Below are positions 55,076 to 64,000 of a DNA stretch of 64,000 nt, one piece after another; positions within the stretch are counted from its first letter, which is position 1; each line of letters starts with the position of its first letter. The notes beneath the pieces are model-generated. The model did not search any database. It saw nothing but the letters and a program-made list of their open reading frames with translations, and had not been told where the DNA came from. The DNA comes from Stromatinia cepivora (Eukaryota; Ascomycota; Leotiomycetes; Helotiales; Sclerotiniaceae): the NCBI GenBank assembly GCA_014898415.1, contig RCTD01000010.1, forward strand, positions 868,001 to 932,000, read 5' to 3'. The position numbers were made by a program, and so were the translations under genes.

Positions 55076-57202
55076 CTAAAGAAAAGCCCCCTTTTCTCCC
55101 AACGCAGGATCCCTTCTGGGAGGGGAACGATTTCTCCTATATCCTTTATTTTCAGAACTCCATGGTTCCAATTCTTCTTCTTCATCGAATGAAGGGGTAG
55201 CAGAAGTGCCGGATGGACTTTGAGTTCTTGTATCACCTTTGACGAGTCCAAGTCTCTCTTCTTCAGTAGCATTCTTGATGATTTCATCGCTTCCATGTCG
55301 AGAACCGATGCGCTTTCGGTCGGGTGAGCGAATTTCTTGAGGGGGTCCGTCATTTTGTTGAGGTCCTCCGCTCTTTCTGAAGACATTTTGGAATGAGAAT
55401 TGTCTTTTGGCAGAGTGAGGTGGGGGTGTAGGCGGAACGAGGTTGCTAGATCTAGATAACGGACGGTGCGGATCTTCCGCTATAGTAATATGTCTACCTC
55501 CTGAACCAGTATATTCAGTCTTTTGGTCACGTAAAGCAGTTGGTAGGCCGAAAGTTTGATTATCATGAATGTAGTAAGCTTCATCGCTATGCTCGCTTTT
55601 GTAAATTTCACCATCACCACCTCTGTAGGTACGAATGTCGGTCAAGGGGACGGGATGAGTAGGATTTGGGACATTAGCCGCAGGATTTGTGCCTGATGAA
55701 AGTGATTTACCGCGAGTCACACGGCTGCGAATAGTGCCAAAGATGGAAGAACTAAGACCAGTGCCTGGACGATCTTCTTCGTCTCGGTCTTCCTCTGGAT
55801 CGGGGAAATGGGACATGCCAAGAGGTGGGTGTGCAATAGGTGTTCTAGGAAGAGTTGTTCTAGCGGTTGGTGTATGGCGCATAGTTTCGGGTAGAGGAGG
55901 AACGGCTGAGTCGGCACGAGATCTCATACTCATGCTATAGTTGGAGCCAATGGTGGTTCTACGTCTTCGAAGACCATCCCACTCAATGACCTCATGTTCA
56001 CCAAGCGGCTCCAGGATAGACTCTTCATGGAGCCTCTTGGCTTCCTCCATTTCCATCTTTTGTCTAGTTGTAGAGAATTTTCTAACAATAGCCGCTGCTC
56101 CTCTAATGGCATCAGCCTTTGGTTCAGTTTCTGGTTGTTCTTGTTCGGCAATTGTACGCATTTGGTCGAGATCACCTGCAAAAATGGCAGCATCGGGGAC
56201 GTCTTTGGCTGACTTCGAGAGCTGGAGAAGTACAACTCCAGAGCAAATAACAAAGAAACCCATGACGACCGTAATGATAGAAGTTGGGGTTCCTTTGAAC
56301 CCTCTAAATAAAATAGCGGAGGTGACGATAGTCGAGCTCGTAAACATAACATAATAAGTAGGAGTGACCAAGGCCGCGTTGAAGATATTGAGAGCTTTGT
56401 TCAAATATATGATCTCCGTCAAAAGTGTACAGATGACGAAGACGAACAAAACGTAAAGAAACCATTGGTTATACTGTTTTGTACCACCAATTTGGCTTAC
56501 AATTGCAGCTCCCAGACCTTGTGTCGCAACAACACTAAGTCCTCCAATCAAACTGCAAATTGACAAATACACAAGCATGGACTTCTTTCCATATCGCGGT
56601 CCAGCCCAAAAGGCAAGAAAGATACAGCCGATGATGATGACACCGGCGAAACTTAGAAAACCCGGGGCAATAACAAAATGTTGCATTTCCTGAATCGTTG
56701 CCGCAGAAGCCTCTGCCGGCGCATTCATTACAATAACCACCGATCCAATGATACATAGAAAGCATCCAACTTTCCCAACCATACTGAGACGTTCTTTAAG
56801 AAAAATTGCGGATAAGATGGTGGTGATGACGACACTCAGTGCGCCAAGCGGAGTAACCAAAATTGCATCAACAAATGCATATGCAACAAAGTTACAAATT
56901 TCTCCAAGAATCATAAGGGTCATTCCAGCCCACCAAAGGGCATTCTTAAGGTAGGCAAATCCTTCTCCAGCTTCTTCATTATATTTCTCATTGGCTTTCA
57001 ATAATCCAATCTTCTTCACGACAAAAGATATTCCAATGAAAACTCCTGAAGCCACCGCCAATGATATTCCAATTGCTTTATATATAGGTGGTCGAACCTC
57101 TGTATTCGCATTCGCATTCGTAGAAGAAGTTGTGCCATTCGTAGTATTTGCTCTGGTATATATGAGGTTGGCAGCCAGGAGAGCATGCCCGGCTTGATCC
57201 AT
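55076..57202 (-). CDS. NIPA-type magnesium transporter (DUF803)
   Basis: A single-exon, 708-aa membrane protein of the NIPA/DUF803 family (PF05653), proposed Mg2+ transporters of the DMT superfamily. The N-terminal ~40 residues are Thr/Asn-rich. Nine hydrophobic segments follow up to about residue 335. Family motifs include GVFIGISFVVKKIGL at the first helix, WWAGMTLMILGEICNFVAYA, ILVTPLGALSVVITTILSAI, FLKERLSMVGKVGC and LNKALNIFNAALVTPTYYV. The long cytosolic tail (about 340-708) is hydrophilic, Ser/Pro/Arg-rich and likely disordered and phosphorylated; such tails are usual in filamentous ascomycetes. Probable location: plasma membrane or endosome. Start is ATG at 57202, with a ~500-bp leader/promoter region upstream. 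Confidence 0.94.
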   Translation of the reverse strand: MDQAGHALLAANLIYTRANTTNGTTSSTNANANTEVRPPIYKAIGISLAVASGVFIGISFVVKKIGLLKANEKYNEEAGEGFAYLKNALWWAGMTLMILGEICNFVAYAFVDAILVTPLGALSVVITTILSAIFLKERLSMVGKVGCFLCIIGSVVIVMNAPAEASAATIQEMQHFVIAPGFLSFAGVIIIGCIFLAFWAGPRYGKKSMLVYLSICSLIGGLSVVATQGLGAAIVSQIGGTKQYNQWFLYVLFVFVICTLLTEIIYLNKALNIFNAALVTPTYYVMFTSSTIVTSAILFRGFKGTPTSIITVVMGFFVICSGVVLLQLSKSAKDVPDAAIFAGDLDQMRTIAEQEQPETEPKADAIRGAAAIVRKFSTTRQKMEMEEAKRLHEESILEPLGEHEVIEWDGLRRRRTTIGSNYSMSMRSRADSAVPPLPETMRHTPTARTTLPRTPIAHPPLGMSHFPDPEEDRDEEDRPGTGLSSSIFGTIRSRVTRGKSLSSGTNPAANVPNPTHPVPLTDIRTYRGGDGEIYKSEHSDEAYYIHDNQTFGLPTALRDQKTEYTGSGGRHITIAEDPHRPLSRSSNLVPPTPPPHSAKRQFSFQNVFRKSGGPQQNDGPPQEIRSPDRKRIGSRHGSDEIIKNATEEERLGLVKGDTRTQSPSGTSATPSFDEEEELEPWSSENKGYRRNRSPPRRDPALGEKGAFL

Positions 57203-57820
57203 GATGGAGAATAAGTTGGCGGAAACCGCCTAGAAAAGATATGGGTAATGGAAGTTTTGTATGTCGCTCAATAGAGATCTTTGTAGTTTATTCGGTATTG
57301 GAAAAGGTAAATTGGTAGGTGATATTCCTTGATAATTGAGGAATTGTTTGTTCTGATGGTCGCAAGGTTATTGTTGAGATTGCATGAATTTGGGTGGGAA
57401 GATGTTCTCCGATGATACACAATCTTTGAGAGGATTGAAGATTTTCTGGGATAAGGTATCTTCGAAACCGTAGCTGTCGGGGAAAGATGTGATTTATTTT
57501 GGTTATCTTGTATTGCTAATAGAAGAAGCGTATGAGAGAGGCAAAAATGTGAATGTGGCTTGTATCATACGAGTACTCGAACTGATTGAGTATTAAAAGT
57601 TATTGATTGTGAAAAACGATGTATTCACAAGTGAATCTAATGAACAATTGAAAATAAGTAGTTAAGTTATCTGTCTCGTTTTGCTTGAATCATTGAATAA
57701 AGAAGCATTAACATGAAGAGGGAGAAAACATGAAAGTGGGTTGATGATGTCTGTCCTTCAATTGTACTCTATGTACAGAATTTCCAAAGTGAGCTTGTAG
57801 AAGGTTAGTGGCAGAGTAGT

Positions 57821-57860
57821 TGGAGTAAGTGGGAGTAAGTGGGAGTAAGTGGGAGTAAGT
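57821..57860. repeat. 4 x 10-bp tandem repeat (GGAGTAAGTG)
   Basis: Four near-perfect 10-bp units about 620 bp upstream of the NIPA start. On the plus strand each contains GTAAGT. Confidence 0.9.
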
Positions 57861-58064
57861 GGGTGGATAAGGACGTTCGAGAAGTTAAGTTTGGTGGATA
57901 GACTTCCATAGAGTGACAGTGGACTGGACCGCATTTTAGTTTCTTACTTACTACTACAACTACTCTAGGTATTGTTAATTTGTTGGTACGCTATGTTTTT
58001 TTTTTTTTTTTTCCTAAATTGGAGGTGGCAGGTTTCCGAGGGGCTGGGCTAGCAGGGCAAGAAG

Positions 58065-58107
58065 GGCTAGAAAGGCTAGAAAGGCTAGAAAGGCTAGAAA
58101 GGCTAGG
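58065..58107. repeat. 9-bp tandem repeat (GGCTAGAAA)
   Basis: Four full and one partial unit of GGCTAGAAA, just after a long T-run at 57994-58011. Confidence 0.9.
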
Positions 58108-58850
58108 ATTAAAGTTACTTACAGTAGCAAGTTTTTTTTTATCTTTTTACGGCACAAATCGATACCTTATCATCCAATTATGATCAATAAAAAAGGATAG
58201 GAGGCTGTGCTAGAAGTTATGATGGATCTAGAAGTAGTATATACCGTTATGCAGGTATAGAACAATCTTGGCTCATACTCTAGATGAATAGATTCGTATG
58301 GTATGCTTAAAGTGCTGGTGCTAAGTCACAAGTTCTTTTCTTTACGTCCTAAGACTAATGAAACGAAAGGGGATCGAAGTATATATATGATAGAAAGATC
58401 TGCTTAAAACCATTGAATGGAATTATATGGTTCGATCTAAGGAAGTATATCATCATTGATCAATCACTCCGAGCGTCCCGGTCCGTGTGCCCTATGCACT
58501 TTTAACTGATGTCATCCATTATCGTCGAACGCTCCCTGATACTGTCAGAAGGTAACCTTCCTTATACTCAAGAAATGATTTCTATTGATAACCTAACGAA
58601 GATCGAGTAGTTTCAAGGTTTATCACAACTTGATTTCGGGGTTTTGCCGATTATCATCTTATCTACTCCATACCTACAAAGTATTGCCCCTTTTATCAGT
58701 TCTTAGGTTTCATGGGCATTAATCAAGTTTGATTGGATGAATCAAGTCAATTCCAACTTAACATTCCCTGCATATAGTAAACAAATAATCTATGCAGCTC
58801 GCCCAGCAACCAATACCAACCAAAATAAAGTTTCCATCCTAACATACAGA

Positions 58851-60209
58851 GTATATATTTTAAAACACCTTTTATAACTTGATTCTTATTAATCTAGAAA
58901 GTATATAAAATCTATATAGAAATATAAAATAAAACAAAATGAATTGAATTTATAAAAGATTAAAAATATCATATATAATATATAAAATAAAATTGAAAAA
59001 GAATAAAATATTTAATCAATTAAAAACTTTTTAATATATAATCTTTATTATTTTGCAATCGATAATTATAGAATAATAATTAATTGAAGGATTTGAAATT
59101 GAATTGAAAAATTGAAGAATTGAGATTGAAAATTGAAAAATTAAAGAATGATTTTGATTGATTCTGTGACGCACAAAAGCTGTAGTAGAGCTGAATAAAC
59201 AGGGTCAATTATATTCTTTAAAATCTACAATTGAAGAATTATGGCTCATAAAGAGCGATTAGATATATATATACAAATACCCATTTGTAGGCTGTAGAAT
59301 TGTGTGTAAATGTTATTAGGGTTATTATTTTATTATATTAAATTGTATGATTTGTAATGCATATGTATAGATGATCAATTTATAAATTGATATAGGAGAT
59401 AAAAAGTATTATATGATTAGTCTTCTATAGTTTACGATTTGTAATATTATTCCCTTTTTTGGAAAAAACTCGTTTTCAAGTATTTCATTCCTTTGTTTCA
59501 TTATTATTTCATTGGAAATCAGGTTTTGTGAAGGTTCATGAGCTTTAAATCAATTAGATTAATCATTTTGGTTGATTTGGTCAATTTACTGGAAATTGAT
59601 CAAATTGACCAAATTAATCGATCAAATTGACCAAAATGACGAATGAATTGATTAAATCGATCAAATCATTTATCAATTGATTAAATTAATATTGATTTGT
59701 ATTCTCTTTGATTTGGGGAACTTTTGAAAGGAAAAAGTTTTAATAGAAAAAGGAAGGAGATTGAATTATGGTATAGTAATGATGGATGATTAATATGGTC
59801 AATTCCGAAATCGACCAAGTTAATCGATCAAATTGATCAAATCGACCAAATTGAACGAAATCAATAGGGATGATATTATATTTCGTTCTTACTATATTCA
59901 AGCTTCCCTTTGTATAATTTTTGAAATAATCATAGGTATGAGTTTTTTGAAATATATTGTCTTTGTATTATCTTGGTGGTGGCAGTTCGTCTGTTGTATA
60001 GAACTCGGGCCATATATATATACAATCAAATTCTCTCTAATTTGTATGGGTTTTCGATCTTTTCACAATTGTATACATATGCATTATCATAAAATCATAA
60101 TATCTAATCTACTGTATTGAAGAACACTTTTCTTTCCTTTGGTTTTATGGGTGAATTATCATTTATATGATTATAATTATCCTTTCTGTTTTTATAGAGT
60201 TTTATCCAA
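58851..60209 (-). repeat. AT-rich 3' untranslated/LTR region of the gypsy element
   Basis: No coding is seen. The stretch 59590-59850 is dense in GATCAAATTGACCAAAT-like words repeated in loose tandem. The LTR ends are not identified, so this assignment rests on position between the chromodomain and normal DNA. Confidence 0.45.
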
Positions 60210-60604
60210 TCAATTAATCGATTAAAAGGATCAGGTAATGTTGGATTGGCCAAATGAAAATCGTATAGGAGATACAGTGATGTTTTAAAATCGGAAATAG
60301 AATATTAGATAAGATCGATATCGTTATTAAACTATAAGACTTGATATAATAAGGTTTTTTGTGTTTTCTTTATTGTTAAGACCTTTTTCACTTTTTATTC
60401 CGAATCATTAATTATATTAATAGGCGGAGATGATTCGAGTATCTGATTAGAAAGAGGATTATTATATACTTTGCATAATCGATTTGAAGGGAAAATAGGA
60501 TGAATTTTTATTATAATCAGGAATTCGAGTTTGAAAGAGATGAGCATTCGTAGATTTCGATATCTTGGCTTGGATATGCAATAGGTCTTCTTTTGCTCAT
60601 ACAA
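60210..60604 (-). pseudogene. gypsy integrase C-terminal linker and chromodomain remnant
   Basis: 60604-60395 carries the post-core linker ending IHPIFPSNRLCKVYNNPLS and PPINIINDSE. After a stop the frame continues VKKVLTIKKT, LLYQVL, stop, FNNDIDLI, stop, YSISDFKTS, LLYDFHLANPTLPDP. This follows the chromodomain pattern of fungal chromoviruses, with stops at the aromatic-cage tryptophan positions. Chromodomains direct integration towards heterochromatin. Confidence 0.82.
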
Positions 60605-60679
60605 AAGCTAATCTATTGCGTTCTGTGTATATGCAGGTATCACGCATATTCATATCGTCTGTTGGCTTATTAACATCTT

Positions 60680-60998
60680 CCTTCCATTCCTATATACGTT
60701 TCGATATATGCCTGTATAAGGTTTCGTAGGGTGTAAGCCCTCCTAAAGAGTTGTATAAAAGAGTAAATTGTGTGTAATCTATTATAGATAGGAATTCTGA
60801 CCAATCGTCTTGATAATAATTAATAAATGGTCTTAACCGTTATTGAAGGTATTGATTATAGATTTTAGTTTGATTATCGATTTGGGGATAATGAACAATA
60901 GATAGTTTGAGATCGATTCCTAGGATTTAGCTGAATTCCTTTCAGAACTATAATATGAATTGGGGGCCATAATCTAATACTATAGTATCAAAGGGATT
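60680..60998 (-). pseudogene. gypsy integrase catalytic core remnant
   Basis: On the minus strand, FDTIVLDYGPQFIL, a stop, GIDLKLSIVHYPQIDNQTKIYNQYLQ, a stop, then RLRPFINYYQDDWSEF and LGGLTPYETLY. This is the second half of the D,D-35-E core. The second Asp is in LDYGPQF; the catalytic Glu, usually in a QTE-motif, reads Lys (QTKIYNQ), consistent with G-to-A. Several TAA/TAG/TGA stops lie between. Confidence 0.85.
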
Positions 60999-61169
60999 AT
61001 AATATCGATATACATAGTAGAGATATAATTATACTTGAATTCGAGTATCAATTGATTTATAACAAGGTATGGAGATAGCTTACTTTATCAATTGATCAAT
61101 AATAATTAAAATATTATTATATCCGTATTTATCCTTATTAAAGCTGTAATAATCCATAGTGATATATTA

Positions 61170-61622
61170 TTATATTTGATTAGAAATTGGAAATGGATGC
61201 AATAAACCGGGGGTACGATTATATGAAATGGAACTGTATTTGCAAATGTAATAATTACGTATATATTTGATTATGATATTGTGTATTCTGGACCAGTAGT
61301 ATTGTTGAGATAATAAAAGGTAGGTTTTGCTTATATCAAAATGAATAATAGAAACGGAATTATAGGTTTCACGAATCAGATAAGTTTGAAGATTATCGAT
61401 ATCAGGTATTATTAAACGATCATTGTAAAGTAAAAAATCATTTTGAAGTGATATATATTTATAACCTTGGGTAATTTGTATTCTGAGTATTAGCAAGTTA
61501 TCTATAGTTTTATTTGCTTCGATAATATAATTAATTAAATCGAATCGAGAAGCGATTTCATTCAAATCGATGCTAATAATTGCTGTTTCGTCTAAATGGT
61601 ACTTTCGTAAGGCTTTTCTCAT
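61170..61622 (-). pseudogene. gypsy RNase H-integrase junction with zinc-binding domain
   Basis: A 150-codon open stretch with the H2C2-type integrase N-terminal pattern: FLLYNDRLIIPD, YLIRETYNSVSIIHFDISKTY, YYWSRIHNIIIKYIRNYYICKYSS. The zinc ligands are only partly kept (second histidine position is IIHF, cysteines in ICKYSS reduced to one). The methionine at 61622 is internal to the polyprotein. Confidence 0.8.
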
Positions 61623-62459
61623 AATTTCGGTATCAATTTAATTATCTTTAATAAACTACTGGAAGCGATTTTTCTTTTTGATATAATTCTAAAGATCCAA
61701 TTCGTCGATCTAACGGGTTAAAATGTTAATAAAAGGATTATTTTTTCCAGGGTAATATATAATGATGAAATTATAATCGATTAGAATTTTTGCCCAACAA
61801 ACTTATTAAACATTAAGAGTTTTAGTAATCATGAAATATTCGAGGGTCTTATAATTAGTATAAACCTTAATTTTATATGGTGAACCAATAAGTTCCGCTT
61901 TCCAATAATTGAAAGATCGAATGATTAATAGTATTTCCTTATTATAAACTTTGTAATTCAGTTTAACGGTAATTATAGTTTTGGAGAAATAAACTACGGG
62001 AAATTAATCTTCGTTATACTATTGTGATAATATATTAGCAATTACCCTATCGAATACATCTGTTTCGAGTATACAAAGAAGTCAATGATTATAATATTGT
62101 AGAAGCGAAACAGAGATAAGCTTTTTCTTCAAAATATTGAATACGTTTTGGTATACTTTGTCGAATACGAACTTAACGTTTACTTTAATAAATTCGTTAA
62201 AAGATTTCACTATTATATTATAGTCCTTAATAAATTATCGATAAAAATTACAAAAATCAAAGAATGATTGGATTCCTTTCACTGTTATCAGAAAGATCTA
62301 ATTCTCAACTACTTCAATCTTTTCAGAGTCCATCTTTATTCCTTTAATAAAGATGATAAAGTCCAAATACTTGATGTATATAATATTGAATTTGTATTTC
62401 TTAAGATCCATTTGTAGATCAGCGACTTTTAATCGTTCAAGAATTAATTTAATATGAAT

Positions 62460-62987
62460 TTAGTGTTTTTCTTCGTTTTCAGAATAGATTAGAATATTAT
62501 CGAGGTATACTATACAGAAGACGTCTAGATAATCGAATAGAATATCATTTATATAACACTGGTAGATTGCGGGATCATTCGTTAATCCGAATGGTACGAT
62601 CTTGCATTTGTATGATCCATATCGAATTCAGAAAATAGTATACTCTTCCGAAGCAGGATCTATTCTTATGCAATAGAAAACTTAACGAATATCGAGTTTA
62701 ATAAAGATCTTAACATCGGAAAGCCGAGAAAGCGTTTTGTCGATTAAAAGAAAGGGATACCGATTCTTATATATCAAAGAATTCAATAATCTGAAATCTA
62801 TATAGAACCTCAAATTATTATTGGGTTTCTTGACGAATAGGATGAGTATAGTATAAAGGGCTTGATTGGATTCAATGAAACCTTTATTGAAATTATCCAT
62901 AATATATTCTTTAACGATTTTCAATTGTTCTAGAAATATTTTGTAAAACAGACTATAATACAAAACTTGTTCTTCTTCACCTTTCAA
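62460..62987 (-). pseudogene. gypsy reverse transcriptase, catalytic motif broken
   Basis: The first part (62987-62682) reads through NNLRFYIDFRLLNSLIYKNRYPFLLID and LSDVKIFIKLDIR, the RT N-terminal blocks. After stop codons the same strand continues with VPFGLTNDPAIYQ and VYLDNILIYSE. The catalytic motif, normally YxDD, reads YLDN at 62496-62507, a G-to-A type change. The enzyme is therefore dead as well as interrupted. Confidence 0.88.
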
Positions 62988-64000
62988 TATAATTTTATAA
63001 TTATAAGATCAATTAGAAAGCAAAATGTTTAATTTATACTTGAAAAAAGCTCGATAATACTATTGATATTCAGATAGTATTTCAGATTTTGAATCGATTT
63101 CGGCCAATACTTAATCGAGTTTCTTTCGAACTTTTGTATTCTTGAATTTGATTAGGGCAATCAATACTCTCTCTTCTGTATATCGTTCGTTTCATTGAAA
63201 GTCTATTATATCATCGAATTCTTTCAGAGTAATAATAAAGAATTCAATTTGTTTATCTTTCTTATATTCTAATTGGAACTTATCAGATTTGAATATATAT
63301 AAATCGAAAATTTTGGGCGATATATAGAAAAGGTATTTATAGATCTGTAATGATAGTGTAATTGGTTGAAAAAAAGGTAGATTGAATTTGAAAGAAATCG
63401 GAACCTTTTTCTTTTCAATAAGAATCTGTATTATATTTATATTTAAAGGTTTTTATTATATATCATCAACTACAATTGATCTATTCAATTGTGAATCTCT
63501 TCGATTCCAATATTCTTCGAACTAATCATCTCGTCGATCAACATCTTGTTGGACTAATCGATCGATTTTCCGTTTGTAAAGGGATAATTAAGTAACAAAG
63601 AGATTATTCGAATAAAAGATAGTACAGGATCTCTCTTTAAATTATTCAAGATATCTATTGAAGCAATCGAACTTCGCTCGAATTTCTAATAACCAAAGTC
63701 TACCTAAAATAACATTATAACTCCTTAATTCAATAATAAGGAAAAGGACAAAAAATTGTTCACAATTATCGACTGTTAAATTAAGAAATATGAAATAGAT
63801 AATAGTATAGTCTTATATACCATTATACCCTTTAACTTCAATTGAAACTTCAAATAATATAATTCTGGATTTAAATATAGGAAATAAACAAATAAAAAGT
63901 ATAGTATTAATAAAAGCGAATTCATTTACTTTAAAGTTAATGAATATTCTTGATCAATAAGTATAATCATTTTTCGAAAGGTTACAAGGAAGAATAAATA

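Larger units (their letters stand above)
57203..58850. other. promoter side of NIPA gene and transition to AT-rich block
   Basis: About 1.65 kb. The first part should hold the leader and promoter of the minus-strand NIPA gene. Two short tandem repeats and a long T-run lie between 57821 and 58107. From about 58150 composition declines towards the AT-rich retroelement, with no gene. Confidence 0.5.
58851..64000 (-). mobile_element. Ty3/gypsy chromovirus, RIP-degraded, 3' part only
   Basis: The block is AT-rich with many in-frame stops. On the minus strand the gypsy pol order is clear: reverse transcriptase (62987 down to about 62460), a degraded RNase H interval, the integrase zinc region (61622-61170), the integrase core (about 60998-60680), and a linker plus chromodomain (60604-60210). 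Stops occur at TGG, CAA and CAG positions, as expected for RIP. The 5' half (gag, protease, 5' LTR) lies beyond base 64000. A possible 3' LTR lies below 60209, but its ends are not resolved; TGTGACGCAC at 59165 is one candidate boundary. Confidence 0.88.

Noticed and set aside
57980..58183. 67-codon frame with ERLERLERLERL
   Set aside because: It is a translation of the GGCTAGAAA repeat and the T-run.
59325..59340. TTAGGG as telomere repeat
   Set aside because: It occurs once, in AT-rich retroelement DNA, not in tandem.

Overview
The window is nuclear DNA of a filamentous ascomycete. Short spliceosomal introns of about 47-95 nt carry CTAAC/CTGAC-like branch sites. There are fungal-specific families (WSC, CBM1, DUF1996, F-box, an RGS-LOV photoreceptor), and AT-rich blocks with retrotransposon coding riddled by C-to-T/G-to-A stops typical of RIP. 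The RGS-LOV gene has the architecture described for Botrytis BcLOV4, and together with the overall style this points to Leotiomycetes, probably Sclerotiniaceae. That is recognition, not a search result.

Layout. 1-5260: a minus-strand Ty1/copia-like LTR retrotransposon running off the left edge. A 309-bp LTR is delimited at 4952-5260, followed by a primer-binding site that matches the anticodon-loop region of initiator tRNA-Met. 6.5-30.9 kb: a compact gene-rich block holding an orphan acidic/coiled-coil gene, an FAD monooxygenase, tRNA-Ser(AGA), RGS-LOV, a secreted DUF1996-WSC protein, an F-box protein, exonuclease V, a possible nucleoside-phosphorylase-fold protein, an SDR, a secreted CBM1 protein, ALG9, NAF1 and a DUF3445 protein. 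30.9-37.8 kb: no intact gene. It contains a 740-bp element with ~55-bp inverted termini and an Hsp70-like pseudogene. 37.8-42 kb: a hypothetical protein, a small membrane ORF and an Mpv17/PMP22 gene. 42-51 kb: a repeat-rich, gene-empty interval with a six-copy array of ~53-nt hairpin elements, a 113-bp duplication and a CTGGATTC minisatellite. 51-57.2 kb: a LigB/DODA-type dioxygenase, a possible decayed Ser/Thr-rich gene and a NIPA-type Mg transporter. 58.85-64 kb: a minus-strand RIP-damaged Ty3/gypsy chromovirus (RT, integrase, chromodomain) continuing past the right edge.

Most genes are housekeeping or individually acting: N-glycan assembly (ALG9), snoRNP assembly (NAF1), mitochondrial-type DNA exonuclease (EXO5), light and G-protein signalling (RGS-LOV), cell wall and secretion (WSC, CBM1). 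I see no biosynthetic cluster. Gene pairs share divergent promoters: F-box/EXO5, SDR/CBM1 and ALG9/NAF1.

The most interesting unexplained signal is the array at 44047-44560. In six copies, both stems of a two-stem hairpin are maintained by compensatory changes, while the asymmetric internal loop stays nearly constant. This is what a structured RNA or a DNA-hairpin-recognised element would look like. A second notable item is a 5-nt microexon needed to complete the CBM1 domain.

Coordinates of spliced genes are given as outer spans, with exon boundaries in the evidence text. Splice sites were read by eye.
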